From: an uncultured Verrucomicrobia subdivision 3 bacterium
Lineage (GTDB): Bacteria; Verrucomicrobiota; Verrucomicrobiae; Limisphaerales; CAMLLE01
Assembly: GCA_946480555.1 (NCBI GenBank)
Contig: CAMLLE010000303.1
Span: forward strand, 1 to 5,025
Direction: 5' to 3'
DNA: 5,025 nt
Positions 1-5,025 of the stretch are shown one piece after another. The position numbers and the translations under genes are program-made. Below the pieces are notes generated by a model that saw nothing but the letters and a program-made list of their open reading frames with translations, made no database searches and was not told where the DNA came from. The first letter of the stretch is position 1, and each line of letters opens with the position of its first letter.

Positions 1-1506
1 AAGCAAGTGGCCGTGCTGGTGCCGACCACTGTTCTGGCCCAGCAACACTTCAACACGTTCCGCGATCGCATGGCGGATTATCCCGTGCGCGTGGAATTGC
101 TCTCGCGTTTTCGCACGCGGCGCGAGCAGCAGAATGCGATCAAGGGCCTCGCTGCTGGCGCGGTTGATATTGTTGTCGGCACACATCGGTTGATTCAGAG
201 CGACGTGACTTTCAAAGACCTCGGGCTGGTGATCATTGACGAGGAACAGCGCTTTGGCGTGTTGCACAAGGAGAAGTTCAAGATGCTTCGCAAGCTGGTG
301 GACGTGCTCACACTGAGCGCGACGCCCATCCCACGCACGCTCTACCTGGCGCTCACCGGCGCGCGCGACATGAGCGCCATCCAGACGCCGCCGCACGATC
401 GCCTGCCCGTCGAGACGATTGTCGTGCAATACGACGAACGCTTGATCCGGGACGCCATCCAGCGCGAGCTGAACCGCGGCGGCCAGGTGTTCTTCCTGCA
501 CAATCGCGTGACGACAATCCACACGATGGAGCAAAAGCTCCGCGCGCTCGTTCCGCAGGCGCGCATCGTTGTCGGGCACGGCCAGATGGACGCGGACGAT
601 CTGGAAGACGTAATGACCCGGTTCGTGAATGGCGAAGCAGACGTGCTGCTTTCGACGACCATCATCGAAAGCGGGTTGGATATTCCGAACGCGAACACGA
701 TCATCATCGACCGCGCTGACCGCTTCGGATTGAGCGAGCTTTACCAACTGCGCGGCCGCGTCGGGCGTTACAAGCATCAGGCTTACGCATACCTGCTTTT
801 GCCGCGTCACGCCGGTTTGTTGACGGACGTCCGGAAACGCATCAGCGCAATCAAGCAATACTCCACGCTCGGCAGCGGATTCAAAATCGCGATGCGCGAC
901 CTTGAAATCCGCGGTGCAGGCAACCTTCTTGGTTCAGAGCAAAGCGGCCATATCACGGCCGTCGGTTTCGACCTCTACTGCCAGCTGCTGAAGCAAAGCG
1001 TGTCGGCGTTGAAGGGCGAGAAAGTGAAGCCGCGCGTGGAAGTGCAGTTGCGGCTGGATTTCCTGGATGTGAGCGCGAAAGGCGAGGAAGGCGATGGCCA
1101 GGTGTCAGTCGTTGCTGGTGAAAAACAACGAACAACGGACCACCGGCAACGCACAGCTTCCTCCGCCACATTGCCGCACAGCTACGTGCCCGAACCGCAT
1201 CATCGCATCGACATTTACCGGAAGCTCGCGCAGGCGACGGACAAGGAATCGCTTGAATTGCTGACCAAAGAGCTGCGCGATCGATTTGGGCCGATCCCGC
1301 CTTCCGTCGAACTGCTCCTCCAAGTTGCAGAACTCAAAAGCATCGCGGCCGAACGCGGAGTCACGGCGATCGAAGTGAAGGACGACAAGGTGATGCTGAC
1401 CCGTCATGGAGATTTCGTGATGGTGGGCGGAAAGTTCCCGCGCCTGACGAAGAAGGAAGCCAAGGCACGGTTGAAAGAAATCCGGAAACTTCTGCTCGTG
1501 CTGTGA
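1..1506 (+). CDS. mfd: Mfd transcription-repair coupling factor, C-terminal part (5' truncated by window edge)
   Basis: This is the superfamily 2 DNA translocase that displaces RNA polymerase stalled at DNA lesions and recruits UvrA. The frame is open from base 1, so the gene begins off the window; the 501 codons seen are a bit under half of a typical 1,100-1,200-residue Mfd. Counting residues from base 1, visible motifs are: Ia ([11 protein letters not shown], about 7-17); Ib (VVGTHRLIQ, 58-66); motif II DEEQRFG (80-86); motif [11 protein letters not shown] (106-113); motif V around [15 protein letters not shown] (218-232); motif [10 protein letters not shown] (249-256); and the Mfd/RecG TRG region including [18 protein letters not shown] (291-308). 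A D7 domain follows from YVPEP (395) to the end. The Walker A motif should lie upstream. D7 appears to carry about 33 extra residues near 359-391 (see the repeat entry). The TRG region plus D7 separates this from RecG. The gene ends at a TGA facing the minus-strand genes. Confidence 0.96.
   Translation, partial: KQVAVLVPTTVLAQQHFNTFRDRMADYPVRVELLSRFRTRREQQNAIKGLAAGAVDIVVGTHRLIQSDVTFKDLGLVIIDEEQRFGVLHKEKFKMLRKLVDVLTLSATPIPRTLYLALTGARDMSAIQTPPHDRLPVETIVVQYDERLIRDAIQRELNRGGQVFFLHNRVTTIHTMEQKLRALVPQARIVVGHGQMDADDLEDVMTRFVNGEADVLLSTTIIESGLDIPNANTIIIDRADRFGLSELYQLRGRVGRYKHQAYAYLLLPRHAGLLTDVRKRISAIKQYSTLGSGFKIAMRDLEIRGAGNLLGSEQSGHITAVGFDLYCQLLKQSVSALKGEKVKPRVEVQLRLDFLDVSAKGEEGDGQVSVVAGEKQRTTDHRQRTASSATLPHSYVPEPHHRIDIYRKLAQATDKESLELLTKELRDRFGPIPPSVELLLQVAELKSIAAERGVTAIEVKDDKVMLTRHGDFVMVGGKFPRLTKKEAKARLKEIRKLLLVL
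1075..1179 (+). repeat. In-frame insertion in mfd containing an 11-bp inverted repeat and degenerate heptads
   Basis: Between the strand [13 protein letters not shown] and the D7 start [15 protein letters not shown], known Mfd proteins such as E. coli's run on with almost no gap. Here about 33 hydrophilic residues intervene, including [13 protein letters not shown]. At the DNA level, 1110-1120 (cgttgctggtg) and 1141-1151 (caccggcaacg) form an 11-bp stem with one G-T wobble and a 20-base loop. From 1125 the sequence runs roughly in heptads: acaacga, acaacgg, accaccg, gcaacgc. This resembles the short palindromic or heptameric dispersed repeats known in several bacterial genomes, some of which insert in frame into genes. 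That it is a mobile or dispersed element is inference; only one copy is visible here. The exact borders are approximate. Confidence 0.5.
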
Positions 1507-1574
1507 CGGGCGCGGGCGCGATCAGGACAAAACGGTCCGCCACGGATGAAGCACTCTGGGGTTCTGTTGCGGCT

Positions 1575-1598
1575 GCGACTGGACTTCAGACCAGTCGC
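1575..1598. terminator. Perfect 8-bp GC-rich hairpin, possible bidirectional terminator
   Basis: The arms gcgactgg (1575-1582) and ccagtcgc (1591-1598) are exact reverse complements around an 8-base loop. The hairpin starts 68 bp after the mfd stop and lies in a convergent gap, where a shared terminator is expected. It lacks the downstream T tract of a classic intrinsic terminator on both strands, so it may be Rho-assisted, an RNA 3'-end stabiliser, or chance. Confidence 0.35.
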
Positions 1599-1621
1599 CC
1601 CCGGATTGGCGGGCGTGCAGC

Positions 1622-1638
1622 GCCGTGTTGATCACGGC
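1622..1638 (-). terminator. 6-bp hairpin just after the small lipoprotein stop
   Basis: The arms gccgtg (1622-1627) and cacggc (1633-1638) pair perfectly around a 5-base loop, 17 bp beyond the minus-strand lipoprotein stop codon. The position suits a terminator or 3'-end stabiliser for that transcript. The stem is short and no T tract follows, so this is weak evidence. Confidence 0.25.
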
Positions 1639-1655
1639 CACATGCACTTGAAAGA

Positions 1656-1832
1656 TCACTTCTTCGCGCTGCACTTCGGGCAGCTGGCGCAATCAGTCTT
1701 GGCATCGACGCAGCAAGCCATTCCACAACTGGCCTGGTCGGCGGCACCTTCAGCGCAGCACGCCGTCTTGCAACCCGTCAGCAGCAGCGACGCCGCGCAA
1801 ACAATGAGAGAGAGGATTTTGATGGTTTTCAT
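1656..1832 (-). CDS. Small cysteine-rich lipoprotein, 58 residues, function unknown
   Basis: I do not recognise a family. The ATG at 1832 gives a textbook lipoprotein signal: MKTIK, a hydrophobic core (6-18) and the lipobox LTGC, with Cys21 the predicted lipidated residue. The mature part is only 38 residues with nine cysteines: C21, C25, C26, C36, C40, C41, C48, C51 and C54. Residues 21-35 and 36-50 form a tandem repeat, each starting C-x2-A-C-C and ending A-S, followed by CPKC and a Lys-rich end. This suggests metal binding or disulfide chemistry on the periplasmic face of a membrane; that is inference. Codons in the mature part favour G or C in the third position, as in a real gene. No Shine-Dalgarno sequence is evident. 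It lies 64 bp after the secretin gene on the same strand, so it may share its transcript. The same frame is open upstream to 2018, but that part is Arg-rich, overlaps the secretin and would bury the signal peptide. Confidence 0.72.
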   Translation of the reverse strand: MKTIKILSLIVCAASLLLTGCKTACCAEGAADQASCGMACCVDAKTDCASCPKCSAKK

Positions 1833-1896
1833 GGTGCGAAAGGTTTGAGAATTCCCGGTCATTCGGCAAGCGGATTGATCGCTGGCAGCAACCCCA

Positions 1897-4200
1897 TCAT
1901 TCCTCGCGCGCCTTTTCCTTCTGCTTCTTGCGTTCCTGGGCTTTCTTGTGGGCCGCCGCGCGCTTCTCTTCCTTCTCCAGCTCGGAGTTTTCCAGATCTT
2001 GGAATTCACGTTCGGCATTCACCACGCCGGGCAGGCGCTTCTTCTCCTGCTCCGACGCTGTCGCTGCGATCTCCGGCGTCTTCAACACGGTGGGACGCAT
2101 GAGCACGAGCAGTTCGTTGCGGAGCTTCTGGTTCGACCGGCTGCTGAACAGCGCGCCGAGCAGCGGAATGTCCTTCAACAACGGCACCCCGGAATCGGTC
2201 CGCTCCGACGAGTTGCGAATGAAGCCGCCGAGAATGATCGTGTCGCCGTCGTTCACCGCCACTTCGCCAGTGATGCTGCGGGTGATCGTGTTCGGCACTT
2301 CACCGACACCTTCAATCGGCGTTGAGCCCTGAATTTCTTCAATCTCCTGTTGAATTTCCATTACCACCAGCCCTTCCGGGTTGATGAACGGCGTCACCTG
2401 CAGGCCGATACCCACGCGCAGCTGCTGGTAGGAGGAACTTGGGCCGCCGCCGAAGCCGCCGCCATAGTAGGCGCTGGTGACGTAAGGAACGGTGCGGCCA
2501 ACGAAGATGGAACCCGGACGCGCATGCGAAGTGAGGATGCGCGGCTTCTGAATCACGTTCGCCCGTGATGTGCCCGCGAAGGCCGTGACCGCCACGTCGA
2601 GTTCGCCTTTGTAACGGCCGAAGTAGGTAAGACCGCTGGAGGTCGGAAACCCGTTGCTGACGCCGCTGCCAAAGAAGTTGGCCAGAGTTCCAAGTCCGCC
2701 GGCGTTGTTGTAAACGCCGCCAACGGCGCCAAGGTTATTCGTCTTCGGCGGCTGTCCAGCCGTGACGCCGTAGGACAGCGAACGGTCCAGGTTCACGTCC
2801 AGAATCACCGTTTCGATCAAGACCTGCGAGAGCACCACGTCGAGCTTCTCGACAATGGTTTTGATCATTTCCATGTCTGCGCGCGTGGCAAAGATGAGCA
2901 GCGAATTGCTGCGTTCGTCGGCAATCATCTTGGTCTTGCCGAGAATCTCCAGGTCGCCGGACGTTGCGGCGCGCTGAACGATGCGGCGCAGATTATCCGA
3001 GAAGCTGCTGCCGCCAGCCGCGCCGCCAGTGTTTCCGAAAGCGCTGCTGCCCCCAATCCCGCCTTGCTGACCGAAACCGCCTTGATTGTAGCCGCCCATC
3101 GTGCCGCCGCGGTTGAAACCGCCCATAGTGCTGCGCATGCCACCAGCCCGGGTTGATGTGCCCCCAGTCGTCCCGCCGCCAGTGCTGCCGATGCTCGCGC
3201 TGCCACCGCCACCGCTCAGGCTGTTCAACGCTTCAGCGATTTCCGAAGCCTTCGCGTATTTGATGGGGATGACTTCAGAGACAAACTCGCCGGGCACCAC
3301 GATGTCGATCTTCTCCACCATTTCCAGCATGCGCTTGATGTTCTCCGTGTAATCGCGCAGCACGAGGACTGCGGTGCTCGGAACCGGCAGAATCGAATTC
3401 AATTTCGCGAACGGCTGCAACGCGGGGACCACATCTTCCGGTTTGGAATACTTCAACTGCACGACGTGCGTAATGATCGGGCCCAACTCCGGCAATTCTG
3501 CCGACGCGCGAGTGTCTGGCGGCGCCGCTTCCTGGACCGCCTGCGTCTGCGGAACGGCTTTCACGAACTTCTCTCCCACATTGATCATCGCGATGCCATT
3601 CAGGCCAAGCACGGCATCCAACGCCTGAATGATCTCGCGACGCGTGAGTGCTGTTTTTGTTGTCAGTGTGATCTGCGAAGCGGGCAGCGAGGCCGGGCGC
3701 AGCAGCGTGCGATTCACATATTCGGAATAAACCGTGAGCGCCTGCTCCAAAGGCATGTTGCGAAAATCAATCATTCCAGCCGGAACGATTTCATCCGGAT
3801 TCGCCAGCGTCATTTCGGGGCGCAATTCCGGTGCGGCCGTGATCGTTGGGGCAGTTTCGGAGGTGGCTGGCGGAACCGCCGCAACCGGACCCGTCGGCGG
3901 CGCGCCAGGCGCGGTGGGCGGAGGAACGACGGCTGGCGGATTCGCCGCCGCAGCTGGCACCGGTTCGCCCGGTTCAAGTTGCGGGCTGTTTACGATCACT
4001 TCCAGACCGCTGCTCTCAGTTGCCGCGGCAGGTGCGGCGGTGGCAGACGCAGCCGGAGTGTCAGCGCCAACGCTGGTTTGAGCAGGGGTGACCTCCACGA
4101 ACACCGGTTCAGCGGCGGCACCGTTGCTGGAGGCTGCGCGGGGATTGGGCGCGCAGGAAACGAGGAACACCAGCAGCACGAAGGAGACGAACGTTTTCAT
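1897..4200 (-). CDS. Outer-membrane secretin lipoprotein, GspD/PilQ superfamily, 767 residues
   Basis: Secretins form the multimeric outer-membrane pore of type II secretion systems and type IV pili. The N-terminus is a lipoprotein signal: a hydrophobic stretch (4-14), then LVSC with Cys16. A Pro/Ala-rich spacer fills about 17-140. An N0-like domain follows (141-217), then an N1-like domain (243-300) and an N2/N3-like region (306-458) interrupted by a Gly-rich insert (330-399). The secretin core spans about 459-707, with VGRTVPYVTS (567-576) and the signature VPLLKDIPLLGALF (672-685), then NELLVLMRPTVL. A Lys/Glu-rich tail (736-767), probably helical, ends the protein. No AMIN domain is evident, which leans towards GspD, but the PilO-like neighbour keeps a pilus role open, so no symbol is given. 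The start codon overlaps the upstream stop as ATGA with no clear Shine-Dalgarno sequence, pointing to translational coupling. Confidence 0.93.
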   Translation of the reverse strand: MKTFVSFVLLVFLVSCAPNPRAASSNGAAAEPVFVEVTPAQTSVGADTPAASATAAPAAATESSGLEVIVNSPQLEPGEPVPAAAANPPAVVPPPTAPGAPPTGPVAAVPPATSETAPTITAAPELRPEMTLANPDEIVPAGMIDFRNMPLEQALTVYSEYVNRTLLRPASLPASQITLTTKTALTRREIIQALDAVLGLNGIAMINVGEKFVKAVPQTQAVQEAAPPDTRASAELPELGPIITHVVQLKYSKPEDVVPALQPFAKLNSILPVPSTAVLVLRDYTENIKRMLEMVEKIDIVVPGEFVSEVIPIKYAKASEIAEALNSLSGGGGSASIGSTGGGTTGGTSTRAGGMRSTMGGFNRGGTMGGYNQGGFGQQGGIGGSSAFGNTGGAAGGSSFSDNLRRIVQRAATSGDLEILGKTKMIADERSNSLLIFATRADMEMIKTIVEKLDVVLSQVLIETVILDVNLDRSLSYGVTAGQPPKTNNLGAVGGVYNNAGGLGTLANFFGSGVSNGFPTSSGLTYFGRYKGELDVAVTAFAGTSRANVIQKPRILTSHARPGSIFVGRTVPYVTSAYYGGGFGGGPSSSYQQLRVGIGLQVTPFINPEGLVVMEIQQEIEEIQGSTPIEGVGEVPNTITRSITGEVAVNDGDTIILGGFIRNSSERTDSGVPLLKDIPLLGALFSSRSNQKLRNELLVLMRPTVLKTPEIAATASEQEKKRLPGVVNAEREFQDLENSELEKEEKRAAAHKKAQERKKQKEKAREE
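3004..3213 (-). repeat. Low-complexity Gly-rich segment inside the secretin gene
   Basis: This stretch encodes secretin residues 330-399, dominated by Gly with Ser, Thr, Asn, Gln and scattered aromatics. It has imperfect repeats of the type MGG-F/Y-N-x-GG (residues 359-374). It lies between an N2-like half (SEVIPIKYAKASEIAEALNSL) and the continuation ending in ERSNSLLIFATRADMEMIKTIVEKLD. It is probably a disordered loop projecting from the periplasmic channel; length and repeats may vary between strains. Confidence 0.7.
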
Positions 4201-4856
4201 TTGTTGTTGGACGTCGGAGATTTGGGCGGAGCCGGCCGCGCCGGGGCGCTGGACGGCGGCGGGGTGGAAGCTTTGGCCGGCGCGCTTGCAGCTGCGGCCG
4301 CGGGCCGGGCCGCCGGCTTTGGCGGATTCTTCTGGTAACTGGCCACGAGCGTGATTTGGGCGTTCAATTGCTGGCGCGGCTGGTCTGGACGCAATGACAT
4401 TTCGCGCACGCGAATCAGCGAATTGCCCGAACCGAGATTGTAGAGAAAATCAACCAGCTGTTCTTCGCGCCCCACCACGGTGACCGTCTGGGCCTGTTCG
4501 ATGAAGAACTGATTGGTGGTCGTGGTTGCGCGCGTGCTGCCTTGAAATCCAATTCCGCTCTGCGCGGCCTGTACCTGGATCGTGCGCAGGAATTGAATGG
4601 CTTGGTCTTCGGGCGGAACGCTTCCGCCTTCGCTGGCGAGTTTGGTGATCTCCTCTTTCAACTTCGGTTCCTGCGCGATGACGTTTTCGCGTTGACCGTA
4701 ATTGGCCCGCGCCGTTTGCAGGCGGGAACGGTAATCGCCGAGATCACCAAAGTGCGGCCAGATCCAGAAGACGTTGATCACGATGAAGAACACCAGCGCG
4801 ACGATGATCACGAACCGGCGCTCGGCGGGATTCAAGTTGGACAGATATTTGTTCAT
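4197..4856 (-). CDS. PilO/GspM-like inner-membrane assembly protein, 219 residues
   Basis: The predicted layout is that of bitopic PilO/GspM proteins, which pair with PilN/GspL and link the cytoplasmic ATPase platform to the secretin. A short cytoplasmic N-terminus (1-13) is followed by one membrane segment (14-34, ending FWIWP), a probable coiled coil (40-75), and a ferredoxin-like periplasmic domain (about 82-175, with strands near QTVTVVG and AQITLVASYQ). The tail (177-219) is almost all Pro, Ala, Ser and Lys, an unusual extension. The start at 4856 is supported by AGAGGA at 4869-4864, seven bases upstream. It overlaps the upstream stop by ATGA, and its own stop overlaps the secretin start the same way. 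The fold class is inferred from topology, size and neighbours rather than a signature motif; PilO and GspM cannot be told apart here. Confidence 0.75.
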   Translation of the reverse strand: MNKYLSNLNPAERRFVIIVALVFFIVINVFWIWPHFGDLGDYRSRLQTARANYGQRENVIAQEPKLKEEITKLASEGGSVPPEDQAIQFLRTIQVQAAQSGIGFQGSTRATTTTNQFFIEQAQTVTVVGREEQLVDFLYNLGSGNSLIRVREMSLRPDQPRQQLNAQITLVASYQKNPPKPAARPAAAAASAPAKASTPPPSSAPARPAPPKSPTSNNK

Positions 4857-5025
4857 TCGCCTGTCCTCTTGAGATCGAGTTCGTAACGCCAGCTGACTTG
4901 TCCGCCGCCCATCACATGCGTTTTCGGAGGATCCACCTGCCGGGAATCGAACAACGACTGCCCGCGCACCACGAAGCGCCGAAGGTCATCGCGGCGGAAT
5001 AGATGAACTAAATGAAATCTCTCGA
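4853..5025 (-). CDS. C-terminal end of an upstream operon gene, possibly PilN-like (5' beyond the window)
   Basis: A minus-strand frame enters from the right edge and stays open for 56 codons to a TGA at 4855-4853, which overlaps the next gene's ATG (ATGA). The tail reads, in part, FVVRGQSLFDSRQVDPP, then GGQVSWRYELDLKRTGE. The pattern of a strand, a basic/acidic turn, a Gly-Gly and a final alternating strand resembles the end of PilN/GspL-type ferredoxin-like domains, and pilN usually precedes pilO. That identity is a positional inference from a short fragment. The reading frame itself is well supported by the coupled junction. Confidence 0.55.
   Translation of the reverse strand, partial: ERFHLVHLFRRDDLRRFVVRGQSLFDSRQVDPPKTHVMGGGQVSWRYELDLKRTGE
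4864..4869 (-). promoter_or_regulatory. Shine-Dalgarno site for the PilO/GspM-like gene
   Basis: On the minus strand this reads AGAGGA, ending seven bases before the ATG at 4856. It lies inside the 3' end of the upstream gene and fixes the start codon. It is the only clear ribosome-binding site among the minus-strand genes in the window. Confidence 0.7.

Larger units (their letters stand above)
1507..1655. other. Convergent intergenic region between mfd and the small lipoprotein gene
   Basis: This 149-bp gap separates two genes whose 3' ends face each other, so it should hold transcription stop signals for both and no promoter. It contains two perfect hairpins (annotated separately) and a weaker 4-bp one (1525-1538). 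No T-rich tract follows any of them on either strand. No convincing gene is seen: the plus-strand frame open from 1546 runs antisense through the lipoprotein gene. Confidence 0.6.

Noticed and set aside
7..9. GTG at 7 as the start codon of the left-hand gene
   Set aside because: The frame is open from base 1 and begins inside helicase motif Ia; the true start and Walker A lie off the window.
342..707. 121-residue minus-strand frame inside mfd
   Set aside because: It is opposite a well-conserved helicase region and shows only shadow composition.
1525..1538. Hairpin ggac/gtcc just after mfd as its terminator
   Set aside because: The stem is only 4 bp with no T tract; likely chance.
1546..1848. 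100-residue plus-strand frame
   Set aside because: It runs antisense across the lipoprotein gene and has no recognisable motif; the minus strand has a clear lipoprotein signal and better codon use.
1833..1896. Promoter for the small lipoprotein in the gap after the secretin
   Set aside because: A loose TTGCCG-17-AAACCT pairing exists on the minus strand, but the -10 is too poor to call, and promoter rules for this lineage are uncertain.
1833..2018. Upstream extension of the lipoprotein frame to 120 residues
   Set aside because: It would overlap the secretin 3' end in another frame, is Arg-rich like a shadow translation, and would bury the lipoprotein signal peptide.
3004..3213. CRISPR-like or tandem DNA array
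   Set aside because: The repeats are irregular Gly codons in frame within the secretin, with no constant repeat and spacer lengths.
3466..4338. 290-residue plus-strand frame
   Set aside because: It is antisense to the secretin and the PilO-like gene, very Arg/Gly-rich, and without motifs: a typical open shadow of GC-rich DNA.

Overview
The window looks like chromosomal core DNA from a GC-rich Gram-negative bacterium. The mix of a lipoprotein secretin, a PilO/GspM-like partner and a small lipoprotein would fit Verrucomicrobiota or a relative, but that placement is an inference from gene style and has not been tested. No rRNA, tRNA, CRISPR array, transposase or phage gene is visible.

Layout. 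Positions 1-1506 (+) hold the C-terminal 501 codons of Mfd, the transcription-repair coupling ATPase; its N-terminal half and Walker A motif lie off the left edge. Positions 1507-1655 are a convergent intergenic gap with two perfect hairpins. Everything to the right is on the minus strand. Read in the direction of transcription it contains: the 3' end of an unidentified, possibly PilN-like gene (5025-4853); a PilO/GspM-like inner-membrane protein (4856-4197); a 767-residue lipoprotein secretin of the GspD/PilQ superfamily (4200-1897); and, after a 64-bp gap, a 58-residue cysteine-rich lipoprotein (1832-1656). The first three genes overlap by 4 bp at each junction (ATGA), so they look like one translationally coupled operon for a type II secretion or type IV pilus machine. 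The PilN- and PilO-like proteins would form the inner-membrane and periplasmic scaffold, and the secretin the outer-membrane pore.

Most notable points. (1) The small lipoprotein has ten cysteines in 58 residues, arranged as a tandem 15-residue repeat. It may be an undescribed metal- or redox-active lipoprotein. (2) The Mfd reading frame carries about 33 extra residues at the edge of its C-terminal D7 domain. They are encoded by DNA with an 11-bp inverted repeat and degenerate heptads, and look like a small palindromic repeat inserted in frame. (3) The secretin has a lipobox, a Pro/Ala-rich spacer of about 120 residues, a Gly-rich insertion of 70 residues in its N domains, and a highly charged tail. 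I found no clear evidence of a wholly new multi-gene system; points 1 and 2 are the best leads.
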